Origin: Verrucomicrobia bacterium LP2A
Lineage (GTDB): Bacteria > Verrucomicrobiota > Verrucomicrobiia > Methylacidiphilales > Methylacidiphilaceae
Assembly: GCA_000526255.1 (NCBI GenBank)
Contig: JAFS01000002.1
Location: forward strand, 186,001 to 250,000
Length of the DNA stretch: 64,000 bases
Direction: 5' to 3'
Shown: positions 18,021 through 25,984 of the stretch, piece by piece
How positions within the stretch are numbered: the stretch's first letter is position 1
Layout of the letters: every line of letters begins with the position of its first letter
The notes under the pieces: generated by a model
The model's input: only the letters and a program-made list of their open reading frames with translations
Told to the model about the DNA's origin: nothing
Database searches by the model: none
Position numbers and translations under genes: made by a program

Positions 18021-18421
18021 CCTTGAGCCCACGGGCCGTTTTTTCACCAGGTCGAACCCGTTTTCGCCTGTCGTCCCCAATGCAACAGTTGCTCCTGTTG
18101 TGCAGCCCAAGGTATGGCGAAAGCCGCGGAGGAGCAAGCTTCCCGCTGAACTTTGCCGCCGGTACCACTCGACGGGCTTCGGACTCGCGGCTTTTCCTGG
18201 TGGATCAAGCCGCCAAGGAGCGCCAGCCGATGCCGGCAATCTCTTTCGCTTCGCCGGGTTTCCCGGGCATCGCTCCCGAGGCCATGGTGGGTCTGCTCAG
18301 CAGGGACAGGAGGCATTTCCAGGGCGTTTTACCCTTTCGGCGCCACCGCTCCTTCCCCGCAGCTCCTTCCGGCTGATGGTGGGAGCCACCGACGCGACGC
18401 ATCGGCAAGCGAAATAACCCC
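18021..18421 (-). promoter_or_regulatory. Long leader upstream of mtoX with inverted repeats
   Basis: No gene fits in these 401 nt between mtoX and cysH. Reading the minus strand, several potential helices are visible. A multi-branched set lies at about 18221-18281: outer GGAGCG with CGCTCC, inner GATGCC with GGCATC, and the hairpin CCGGG-AAA-CCCGG. A second, 6-bp hairpin (CAACAG, 6-nt loop, CTGTTG) lies at 18083-18100, about 65-80 nt before the start codon. I cannot match either to a known riboswitch consensus. The cysH transcript also ends in this region; no terminator with a T-run is evident. Confidence 0.4.
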
Positions 18422-19234
18422 TCACGAGGCCGGCGCTTGTCCCAGACGGGAATGGAGGCCACACTCGCGCTTCCATCCAAAAAAGCGGGTCTCTTCCGGC
18501 AGCATCCCCTCTTCCCAGGGGCGACTGGTCGGGACATCGCCCACCGAGACGTACCCTCGGGAAGCGAGCGGGTGCCGAGGGATCCCCCATTCCTCGAAAT
18601 AGGCCTCCACCTCTTCGTCGCTCCAATCGATGATCGGGTGGAGCTTCGCAACCCCTCCTTGCCACTGAAGAGCCGGCAGCTCTGCCCGAGTCCTCGCCTG
18701 CGCGCGGCGCAAGCCCGCCAGCCAGCAGGCCGCGCCCAGATCCTCCAGCGCCCGGCGCATCGGCTCGACCTTCCGGAGCTCGTTATACCGATCCAGACCC
18801 TCCACCCCCTTTTCCCAAAGCCGTCCGTAGCGGGCCTCGAACCAAGCGGCGGAAAAAGGAGCTCGAGCGACATGGAGCCGGAGCCCGAGCCGCTCGGTGA
18901 GCAGGTCGGCGTACCGGTAGGTTTCGGGGAAGAGATAGCCCGTGTCGACGAACACCACCGGAATTTCCGGCCGCAGCCGCGTGGCTAGATGAAGAAGCAC
19001 GCCCGCCTGGATGCCGAAGCTCGAGCTTAACACCACCCGGTCGCCGAACCGCCTGAAGGCCCATTCGAGCCGCTCTGCGGCTCTCCATCCCTCCAGATCC
19101 GCTTCCGCTCCCCCCAACTCGCCCCCTTCCCTTTCGCCACTCTTGCTCTCGCTTCCTTCCTGTGGTTGCCTTTCCTCCCGATTGGAAGAACCAGAAGGAA
19201 CGCCATGCCCTTCGAAATCGCTTGGCTTTTTCAT
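18422..19234 (-). CDS. cysH: Phosphoadenylyl-/adenylyl-sulfate reductase
   Basis: 270 aa. After a low-complexity acidic N-terminus (about residues 1-48), the adenine-nucleotide alpha-hydrolase fold has the modified P-loop VVLSSSFGIQAGVLLHLA, VVFVDTGYLFPETY, the sulfonucleotide-binding WLAGLRRAQARTR and the catalytic ECGLH near the C-terminus. The enzyme reduces PAPS or APS to sulfite with thioredoxin. Only one Cys near the end and no CC/CxxC pairs for an iron-sulfur cluster are seen, which favours the PAPS type. That agrees with the APS kinase domain in the neighbouring CysNC. It is divergent from cysD with only 23 nt between the start codons; an internal start is possible. Confidence 0.9.
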   Translation of the reverse strand: MKKPSDFEGHGVPSGSSNREERQPQEGSESKSGEREGGELGGAEADLEGWRAAERLEWAFRRFGDRVVLSSSFGIQAGVLLHLATRLRPEIPVVFVDTGYLFPETYRYADLLTERLGLRLHVARAPFSAAWFEARYGRLWEKGVEGLDRYNELRKVEPMRRALEDLGAACWLAGLRRAQARTRAELPALQWQGGVAKLHPIIDWSDEEVEAYFEEWGIPRHPLASRGYVSVGDVPTSRPWEEGMLPEETRFFGWKRECGLHSRLGQAPAS

Positions 19235-19257
19235 TTCTCCCTTTAGTCTATAGGCTC

Positions 19258-20064
19258 ATGAGCCATTTGAGCAAGCTTGAATCCCAGAGCATCTTCCTTC
19301 TGCGAGAGGCCTACCGGAGCTTCCAGCGCATCGGGATGCCCTGGTCGATGGGAAAAGACTCGAACGTGCTTCTCTGGCTTGCGCAGAAGGCTTTCTGCGG
19401 TCGAATCCCCTTCCCGGTGATCCATATCGATACCACGTACGAGTTTCCCGAGATGATCGAGTTTCGCGCATGGGCGCAGCAGCACTATGGCCTTCAGCTG
19501 ATCGTGAAGATCAACGAGGAGGCGATCGCCCGCGGGGTGGGCTACGCCACCCACGATCCCGTAACAGTGACCCACGAGCTCAAGACCGTCGCCCTCCGGC
19601 AGGCCCTCGCCGAATACCAGTGGGATGCCCTGATCACGGGCATCCGACGCGATGAGGACCCGACTCGGGCCAAGGAACGATACTTTTCGCCCCGCTCTTC
19701 CGAAGGAGAATGGAACTACAAGGACCAGCCCCCTGAATTCTGGAACCAGTTTGCGCTTCCCGCCAAAGGGGCGGGCGGCCATGTCCGGGTGCAAGCGCTG
19801 CTCGACTGGACCGAATACGATATCTGGCTCTATATCCGGCAGGAAAGGATCCCCATTCCCCCTCTCTATTTTGCCCGGAACGGCAAGCGCTTCCGCTCCA
19901 TCGGCTGCCAGCCGATCACGCATCCGGTGCCGAGTGCCGCATCGACGGTGGACGAGATCATCGCAGAGCTCTATGCGACGCGCACCCCCGAGCGGGCCGG
20001 GCGGGCGCAGGACCATCACGAGCGAAACGCCATGCAAAAGCTCCGCGCCAAAGGATTCCTATAA
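19258..20064 (+). CDS. cysD: Sulfate adenylyltransferase subunit 2
   Basis: 268 aa. CysD is the catalytic half of ATP sulfurylase, forming APS from ATP and sulfate with energy from GTP hydrolysis by CysN. Visible motifs: the PP-loop WSMGKDSNVLLWL (residues about 26-38), FPVIHIDTTYEFPEM, GIRRDEDPTRAKERYFSPR, the NYKDQPPEFWNQF region and a WTEYDIWLYI-RQERIP segment. The ATG at 19258 was chosen because the conserved N-terminus (HLSKLESQSIFLLREAY) starts there. The cysNC gene follows after 22 nt with a strong ribosome site. Confidence 0.95.
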   Translation: MSHLSKLESQSIFLLREAYRSFQRIGMPWSMGKDSNVLLWLAQKAFCGRIPFPVIHIDTTYEFPEMIEFRAWAQQHYGLQLIVKINEEAIARGVGYATHDPVTVTHELKTVALRQALAEYQWDALITGIRRDEDPTRAKERYFSPRSSEGEWNYKDQPPEFWNQFALPAKGAGGHVRVQALLDWTEYDIWLYIRQERIPIPPLYFARNGKRFRSIGCQPITHPVPSAASTVDEIIAELYATRTPERAGRAQDHHERNAMQKLRAKGFL

Positions 20065-20086
20065 GGAGAAGGAGGAACAACCCACC

Positions 20087-22009
20087 ATGCATCTTTCCGC
20101 CTCGGAAGAAGTTCTGCCGATCGTCGTCATCGGCCACGTAGACCACGGAAAATCGACCCTGATCGGGCGTCTGCTCTTCGATACGGGCTCGGTCCCGGAA
20201 GGCAAGGCCGAAGAGCTCGCTCGGGCCGCCGCAGCGGAAGGGGTGCCCTTCGAGCACGCTTTCTTGCTCGATTCCCTTCTCGAAGAACAGGCTCAGAACG
20301 TGACGATCGATACCACCGAGATCCGGTTTCGCACGGAAAGACGGCGATATGCGATCATCGATGCCCCCGGCCACAAGGAGTTCCTGAAGAACATGCTTTC
20401 CGGGGCGGCACGGGCGCAGGCGGCGATCCTCGTGGTCGATGCCCGGGAAGGGGTTCGCGAGCAGACGCGGCGCCACGCGATGCTCCTCCCGATCCTCGGC
20501 ATCCGCCATATCCTGGCAGCCGTCAACAAGATGGACTTGGTGGACTATTCCAAAGACCGCTACCAGGAAATCGCGGATGCTCTGGCCGCTCTCTTCGCGG
20601 AGCTCGGGCTCCCGGAACCGATCTCTCTCCCGCTATCGGCGCGGGAGGGAGAGAACGTCGTCAAGCCGAGCGCCAAAATGCCCTGGTTTGCAGGAGGGGC
20701 TCTCCTTGAGGCGCTCGATTCCGTTCCTTCCCCTTCTCGCCTCGATGCGCTGCCGCTCCGCTTCGTCGTCCAGGATGTCTATCGCCGAGACGCGGACCGC
20801 CTGGTGGCCGGGCGGCTAGAAACGGGAACGCTCCGCGTGGGAGAAGAGCTGCTGTTCTGGCCCGGCCGCAAGCGGGCCCGCCTTCGCGCCTTTGCCGAAT
20901 GGCCTCCGGAATCGACCCCGCAGCAGGCATCTGCGGGTCGTTCGACCGCGCTGATCCTCGACGAGGAGATCTTCGTCGAACGAGGAATGATCGCGAGCTC
21001 TCTCGACCATGGGCCGATCGAGGCGCGCGAATTTCCCGCCAAGATCTTCTGGCTCGGACCCGACCCGCTCCGCATCGGCGAAGCTTACGAGCTTCGGCTC
21101 ATGACCCAGTCGGTCGGAGCGCGCATCACGGAAGTCGATCGGGTCATCGACGCGGAAACCCTCTCCGTCCGAGATTCCTTCCGGCCGGGAGTCGAGGCCA
21201 ACGAGATCGCGGAGGTGCTCGTCCACACCCAGCGGCCTCTCGCCTTCGACAATGCGTCCGAGATCGCCCAGACCGGACGATTCATCCTGGCCAGGGATGG
21301 GCGGATCCTGGGAGGAGGCATCGTCCTGGGCGCACGCTACCCGAGGGCTTCCCTGCCTCCGGTGCACCAGAGCAGCCCGCTCTTCTGGACCGAAGGAGAG
21401 ATCGACCGGAGCGAACGAGCGCGCTCGCTCGGCCATCGGGGTGCCATCCTCTGGTTTACCGGCCTCTCCGGGGCGGGCAAATCGACGCTGGCGATCCAAT
21501 TGGAAGCCCGGCTCTTTCGCCGCGGAATCTGGGCCTACGTCATCGACGGGGACAACCTGCGCCACGGACTCTCCAGCGACCTGGGGTTCAGCGCCCAAGA
21601 TCGGAGAGAAAACATCCGGAGAGCCGCCGAGGCCGCCCGCGTTCTGGCCGACGCGGGCCTGGTGGCGATCGTCGCCTTGATCTCTCCGTTTCGAGCCGAC
21701 CGGCGCAAGGCGCGCGAGATCGCCGAAGCCGCTGGCATCCCCTTCCGCGAGATCTTCGTTCATGCCCCCCTCGAAGTCTGCCGGGCGCGCGATCCCAAAG
21801 CGCTCTACGCCCGGGCCGAGCGAGGGGAGATCCCGGAATTCACGGGGGTCGACTCCCCCTACGAGGTTCCCGAGAATGCCGAGCTCGAGCTCCCCACCCA
21901 CCAGCTCTCGCCCGCCGAGTGCCTGGAACGATTGACGAAGCTCGCCCAAGCGGCGATCGCTCTTCCGAATCGGCCTTCCTTGCGCGAGGACCCGGCAGCG
22001 AATATCTGA
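20087..22009 (+). CDS. cysNC: Bifunctional sulfate adenylyltransferase subunit 1 / APS kinase
   Basis: 640 aa fusion. Residues about 1-440 are CysN, an EF-Tu-like GTPase with G1 GHVDHGKST (16-24), DAPGHKEF and NKMD motifs, that drives ATP sulfurylase. From about residue 455 an APS kinase follows with P-loop GLSGAGKST, DGDNLRHGL and FVHAPLEVCRARDPKALY; it phosphorylates APS to PAPS. The stretch FTGVDSPYEVPENAEL is typical of CysC. The start ATG at 20087 follows AAGGAGAAGGAGG. With cysD and cysH it completes sulfate activation and reduction to sulfite; no sulfite reductase is in the window. Confidence 0.96.
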   Translation: MHLSASEEVLPIVVIGHVDHGKSTLIGRLLFDTGSVPEGKAEELARAAAAEGVPFEHAFLLDSLLEEQAQNVTIDTTEIRFRTERRRYAIIDAPGHKEFLKNMLSGAARAQAAILVVDAREGVREQTRRHAMLLPILGIRHILAAVNKMDLVDYSKDRYQEIADALAALFAELGLPEPISLPLSAREGENVVKPSAKMPWFAGGALLEALDSVPSPSRLDALPLRFVVQDVYRRDADRLVAGRLETGTLRVGEELLFWPGRKRARLRAFAEWPPESTPQQASAGRSTALILDEEIFVERGMIASSLDHGPIEAREFPAKIFWLGPDPLRIGEAYELRLMTQSVGARITEVDRVIDAETLSVRDSFRPGVEANEIAEVLVHTQRPLAFDNASEIAQTGRFILARDGRILGGGIVLGARYPRASLPPVHQSSPLFWTEGEIDRSERARSLGHRGAILWFTGLSGAGKSTLAIQLEARLFRRGIWAYVIDGDNLRHGLSSDLGFSAQDRRENIRRAAEAARVLADAGLVAIVALISPFRADRRKAREIAEAAGIPFREIFVHAPLEVCRARDPKALYARAERGEIPEFTGVDSPYEVPENAELELPTHQLSPAECLERLTKLAQAAIALPNRPSLREDPAANI

Positions 22010-22065
22010 CTCTGTGCCTCTCCCCCCTCGCGCCGAATCGATACGGCGATGGATCAAGAATTCCC

Positions 22066-22113
22066 TTGACAGGGGTGGGTGATTTAAGCATATGGTAATA
22101 TCCGTTATACGGA
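22066..22113 (+). promoter_or_regulatory. Candidate promoter and operator-like repeat
   Basis: A consensus -35 box TTGACA lies at 22066-22071, with AT-rich -10-like sequence (CATATG or TATGGT) 17-19 nt later, and the inverted repeat TCCGT-TAT-ACGGA at 22101-22113, 25 nt before the start codon of the next gene. This stretch is markedly more AT-rich than the surrounding core and marks the left edge of the accessory island. The assignment rests on pattern only. Confidence 0.4.
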
Positions 22114-22137
22114 ACGATAATAATCAAGGTGACTTCG

Positions 22138-22566
22138 ATGGCTATCATTGGGAACCCGCCGCTCTTTCCGGAATCTGGGGGCGGTGAGATTCTGTCTAAA
22201 CGCGACCTCAAGAGCCCTCTGCGGGAACTCATGAGCGGCGGCAAGCAGAGTTTTCTGCCAAACGATCTACGGATCAAGAATCCAGCCGGCAATGTCTCCC
22301 CGCAAGGCACGGATGCCAAGCAGCCTACGCTGCGCGTGACGAATCCGACAGACCGAGATTTCCGGTTTTCGCATCACGGCAAGAAGTATGTGCTCCCCAA
22401 AGGAGAGGTGGTCGAGCTTCCCGAGGAGGTGTGCAAGTTTGGTCTAGCGTATGGTTCCAATGGGAACGACGCAGACTTTGGTCGCGCTTGTCGAATGAAC
22501 GGGATTCGGAACCCCGACGAGGCTAAGAAGCTTTTCAGCCAGTTGAAATTCGATCCCGTTGCATAG
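22138..22566 (+). CDS. Hypothetical protein at the island edge
   Basis: 142 aa from the ATG at 22138, which follows AAGGTG; a GTG at 22129 is in frame and possible. No signal peptide or membrane segment. The central part (TLRVTNPTDRDFRFSHHG, then KKYVLPKGEVVELPEEV) reads like a small beta domain, and the C-terminus (FGRACRMNGIRNPDEAKKLF) is helical. I do not recognise the family. Base composition is lower in GC than the core, and a promoter-like element precedes it, so it is likely expressed and acquired, perhaps of phage or plasmid origin. Confidence 0.55.
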   Translation: MAIIGNPPLFPESGGGEILSKRDLKSPLRELMSGGKQSFLPNDLRIKNPAGNVSPQGTDAKQPTLRVTNPTDRDFRFSHHGKKYVLPKGEVVELPEEVCKFGLAYGSNGNDADFGRACRMNGIRNPDEAKKLFSQLKFDPVA

Positions 22567-22697
22567 CGGGACGAAGAGTCAGCTCCGGCTCCGGTCGAGA
22601 GTCAGAAGCGGAATGACTGACCAACCGCTTCTCCTTTCTTCCAACGATACTCCGGAAGGAACGGGGCAAGCTGCCGTTCGCCTCGTTCTTTCACCGG

Positions 22698-22884
22698 CTA
22701 TTCGTCCTCTTCCTCGTCGTTCTCATCGGTGATCCAGAAGTTGCGGACGACCGGTTGGTCATTCCGGAAGACGTTGATCGGCTCCGGGCCAATCGTGCCA
22801 AATCCGACCGGGCCGGCTTGGCAGTAATACAACGGCTCGGGCCTATCGACTTGACGCAGACCGCCACAATCCCTAGATTCTGAT
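22698..22884 (-). other. Possible C-terminal remnant of an unknown gene
   Basis: On the minus strand a 60-codon open stretch ends in a TAG at 22698 with a protein-like sequence (PLYYCQAGPVGFGTIGPEP, then a very acidic tail ending EEEDE). It has no start codon and is bounded upstream by a stop beside the IS1595-type transposase start, so it may be the tail of a gene cut by that insertion. The remaining part of 22567-22885 holds nothing else I can support. Confidence 0.25.
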
Positions 22885-22885
22885 C

Positions 22886-23410
22886 ATGACCGACACCGGC
22901 CTCATGCTCCGCGCCTTCCCCGATCTCTTCCCGGACGAGGACGCCGCGCGGGCGTGGTTTGAGCGCGCCCGCTGGCCGGACGGCCCGACGTGCCCGGTGT
23001 GCGGATGCGTCAACCACGCCTGCTGGCTGCGGACGATCCGCCGCTGGCAATGCACCGCCTGCCACCGGCAGTTCTCGGTCACCGCTGGCACGCCGATGCA
23101 CCGCACCCACCTGCCGATGCTCACCTGGGCGCAGGCCATCTACCAGATCGTCGCGTCGAGCAAGGGCATCTCCGCCGTGAAGCTCTCGGAGATGCTGGGC
23201 GTATCCTACCAGACGGCGTGGCACCTCGGCCACCGCATCCGCGCCATGATGGCCGAGGATAGCCCATTACTGTCCAACCTCGTCGAGATCGACAAGACCT
23301 ACGCCGGAGCGCCGCCGCGCAAGCGCGCCAAGCCGGAACGCATGGCCCTGCTCGTCCGGGGCGGCGTTGGGTGCACGCTGCCTTACCGCTTTCTCACGGG
23401 AACCGCCTGA
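22886..23410 (+). pseudogene. IS1595-family transposase, N-terminal part only
   Basis: The N-terminus matches ISXO2/IS1595 transposases: a zinc ribbon (CPVCGCVNHACW, then WQCTACHRQFSVTAGTPMH, residues about 33-72), a helix-turn-helix (ISAVKLSEMLGVSYQTAWHL) and the first catalytic Asp region LVEIDKTYAGAPPRKR (residues about 133-148). Homology fades by about residue 165, and the remaining two thirds of the DDE domain are missing. The frame ends in a TGA that shares bases with the ATG of the next tnpB (TGATG at 23408-23412), so the TnpB element probably cut it. A C-terminal piece of a similar transposase lies at 27700-28045. Confidence 0.85.
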
Positions 23411-24972
23411 TGGCCCGCACCAAGCCCGAGCATCCGCCCGTCCATCGCACCGACCTGCTGCCGTCGAACCTGACCGCCAGCAAAGAGGCGGCCGTGCGCG
23501 CGCTGCTCAGAGCCTACCGCCGGGGTGCAGTGCTGCTGGGCCGGGAAGAGTGGCGGCTCTTCTTCGAGACGGGCCGCTTTGAGAAGAACCACGACCTGGA
23601 CAAGGTCACCTTCGCCGCCGTCATCGGCGCGGCCAACCGCGTCCAGATGGCCCGCTGGCAGATCGTCGGGCAGCTCCAGGGCTGGATCCGTAACCGGGCC
23701 AACGAGTTCCGCGATACGGTCAACCACAGCACGCTGGCACCCGCCACCAAGCAGATGCTCCACGCCATCAACGTCCTGGGCGCGTGGTTCCGGCGCGGCG
23801 AGGTGGCGAGGAGAGACACGGGCGAGGTGATTCCCGTTTCCGTGCGACGGTTGGCGCGCGCCATGATGCGCCACTGCATGGCGCGGCATCGCCGCCCGGA
23901 CCTCTCGCGCATCTCCATGCGCCTCGACCACCGCGCGGGGAGCATCGCCCGCCCTATCAGGGCGACGCAGGGCGGCAGGGTCGGCTGGTGGGTGAGCCTC
24001 TCCACGCTCGAGAAGGGGCGCAAGATCGCCATCCCGCTGCTCACCTACGACTACCATGCCAAGCGTCCTGGCCGCGTGACCAACGGCATCCAGGTGAACG
24101 AGCGCGAGGGTCGCCTGAGCTTCGGCGTGGTGACCGACATGGGCGAGGTCTGCGCCAAAAGCCGCGCCGCCTACGACGGCCACGGCGCGCTGGCGCTTGA
24201 TTTTGGGCTGTCCACGCTCTTGGCCACATCCGACGGCCGGCTGCTCGGCCAGGGCTGGCTGAAGTGGCTCAAGCGGTACGACGCGCTGCTTGCCTTGATC
24301 GCGGCCAGCCAGCAGCGTGCCGGACTCAGGCCACGCGAGAGCAAGCGGTATCGGGCGCTGGTGGAGGACGTGCGCGGCTTCCTTCGCACCGAGGTCGGCC
24401 GCGTGCTCAACCGCCTTGTCGAGCAGGGCAAGCCCAAGGAGTTGGTGCTGGAGCGGCTCGACTTCCGCCACTCCGACCTGTCGAAGCGGCTCAACGCGAT
24501 CCTGCGCAACTGCGGACGCTCGATCGTCCAGGAGAAGTTGCGCGACCTGGAGGAGCGGTTCGGAATCCCCTCCGCCGAGGTCAACGCCGCATACACCTCT
24601 CAGGCATGTTCCGGTTGCGGCTATGTGGACAAGCGGAACCGCCGCGACCAGAAGACCTTCGTCTGCCTTTGGTGCGGTCACCAAATGCACGCCGACCTCA
24701 ATGCGGCGGCCAACATCGAAGCGCGCCGTGCGCGCCCCAATGGTTGGCTCTTCCAGGGGAAGGCTGCGGTCCTTGCCGAGCTCGTGCGCGAGTTCGGGGA
24801 GCGACCTGTCCGGGCGCTGGGCCTGGGCAGAACCGGGAGCCGGGGTGCCCCCGCCGACCCACGATCAACCAATCCCTACTTCGGTGGAGTGCCGTCGACC
24901 GTGGTGAGGTCATCCGAACGCCGCGAGGCGTCCATGAAATCGCCCGATGCTCCAGCCCTTGTGGCTGCCTGA
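23410..24972 (+). CDS. tnpB: TnpB-type RNA-guided nuclease, stand-alone
   Basis: 520 aa. RuvC-like motifs are present: ALALDFGLSTLLAT (first Asp, about residue 262), LVLERLDF (Glu, about 350) and HADLNAAANI (third Asp, about 440). The zinc finger CSGCGYVDKRNR...CLWCG lies between the last two. These are the hallmarks of IS200/IS605 and IS607 OrfB/TnpB. No tnpA accompanies it, as in IS1341-type elements. I start at the ATG at 23410; an in-frame ATG at 23371 lies inside the truncated IS1595 gene. Its composition is similar to the neighbouring alphaproteobacterial-looking DNA. The 3' end overlaps a candidate guide RNA. Confidence 0.9.
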   Translation: MARTKPEHPPVHRTDLLPSNLTASKEAAVRALLRAYRRGAVLLGREEWRLFFETGRFEKNHDLDKVTFAAVIGAANRVQMARWQIVGQLQGWIRNRANEFRDTVNHSTLAPATKQMLHAINVLGAWFRRGEVARRDTGEVIPVSVRRLARAMMRHCMARHRRPDLSRISMRLDHRAGSIARPIRATQGGRVGWWVSLSTLEKGRKIAIPLLTYDYHAKRPGRVTNGIQVNEREGRLSFGVVTDMGEVCAKSRAAYDGHGALALDFGLSTLLATSDGRLLGQGWLKWLKRYDALLALIAASQQRAGLRPRESKRYRALVEDVRGFLRTEVGRVLNRLVEQGKPKELVLERLDFRHSDLSKRLNAILRNCGRSIVQEKLRDLEERFGIPSAEVNAAYTSQACSGCGYVDKRNRRDQKTFVCLWCGHQMHADLNAAANIEARRARPNGWLFQGKAAVLAELVREFGERPVRALGLGRTGSRGAPADPRSTNPYFGGVPSTVVRSSERREASMKSPDAPALVAA

Positions 24973-24985
24973 GTTAACGCGATAG
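24890..24985 (+). ncRNA. Candidate omega-RNA (right-end guide RNA) of the TnpB element
   Basis: TnpB guide RNAs overlap the 3' end of tnpB and read into flanking DNA. Here the end of the gene holds a 5-bp hairpin closed by a GNRA loop (ACGCC-GCGA-GGCGT, 24918-24931), a TCCATGAAA-type junction, and a second 5-bp hairpin (CAGCC-loop-GGCTG, 24953-24967) just before the stop, then GAGTTAAC. The order fits known right ends. The guide would start at or just after about 24985. The 5' end of the RNA is not visible. The remainder to 25280 holds no gene I can support. Confidence 0.35.
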
Positions 24986-25280
24986 TACCCACCCATGCTG
25001 AGCGGGCCTAACGAGCACGATCCCGCAATGATTCCGTAAGCAAGTAGCTTCATTCCTTCGCCCTCCCTGCAACAGAACCCCTCTTTACAGCTCACCCTGG
25101 ACAATTCAGGCTCACTCTCTCCTTCAAGCCCCCCCCGCCGCGCGAGCGGAGCGGGTCTCGCACTGGAGATCGTACGACCTCTGGGATTCGAATGACAATC
25201 TCTTCCACCGCCTGCCGCACCCGCCAGACCGATACGAGCGCGATGCTTCGGGTGTCTGCAGATCCGCCCGGCGACATAGG

Positions 25281-25514
25281 CTACCTGGGCTTCGGGCACC
25301 TCTTTCCCCGCGAGCGCGGCGCCGGATCGTTGGTCGGCGAAAACGTCATCCGCCAACCGCCGGCAAGGCTGACGGCATACTCGCCATCCCGATCCCCGTT
25401 CAGCGGCTGCGGGTTGCCGGCCACCAGCTCGGCCACCGTCTGCGCCGCGCCCAAATCGCCCAGCCGTGCCTTGAGCTTGCGCGCACAGTCGTTGCCCAGT
25501 TTCTTCCGCGCCAT
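25281..25514 (-). pseudogene. HigB-type toxin, central/C-terminal part of a split second copy
   Basis: It encodes ARKKLGNDCARKLKARLGDL and GEYAVSLAGGWRMTFSPTND, about 85-90% identical to residues about 19-80 of the complete HigB-type protein at 31670-31999. Homology stops at both sides: after the NDP residues on the C-terminal side, and exactly after GCCAT (25510-25514) on the N-terminal side. The missing N-terminal codons are found at 28051-28103, also next to a GCCAT. No antitoxin follows it. Confidence 0.75.
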
Positions 25515-25984
25515 GGCCTCGCAAGCACCGACGCAGTTGGGGCTGCGGCCGTTACCTCAAATTTCGAATGAGCGCGACGCGGCGGCGGACGCGGTTTCGG
25601 CGGTCATCGTGGCGTGGGCGTCGGTCACCGCGCCGTTGTGGCGGGCGGCCACTGGTGGACCCTATGGCGTCGGCGCTTGCTGGCGTTCGAGCCTCATCGG
25701 CTATGTCTGGATTTGTCAGTGATCAGCTACCGACGCGAACCTGTTGCGCCGCGTTGAAAACTGACGAGCGCCGCGGTCGTTTCGCGCGACGCTCGACATC
25801 GCGGAGCGTTTGGCGCCGTCCGCCAATCAATGGACATTCACCCGAATGTCGCGCCGATCTCGGTGCAAGGTCCGCGTTGGCTCACGCAGAGTCGGTCGCG
25901 ACGGGATCAGGAAAGACCGTATTGGGTTCACCAGCTTTTGTCCCCACCTCCGTCCACCGGGCGCCAAACGCCAAGTTCTCCCCC

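Noticed and set aside
18301-18360. Glycine-riboswitch-like stretch (GCCGAAAGGGTAAAACGCCC on the minus strand)
   Set aside because: Only a short resemblance; the paired stems and second aptamer of the glycine riboswitch could not be built.
24910-25060. Small minus-strand gene with a good ribosome site (start near 25054) running antisense to the end of tnpB
   Set aside because: Its C-terminal half is just the antisense of tnpB and its candidate guide RNA, and no family is recognised.
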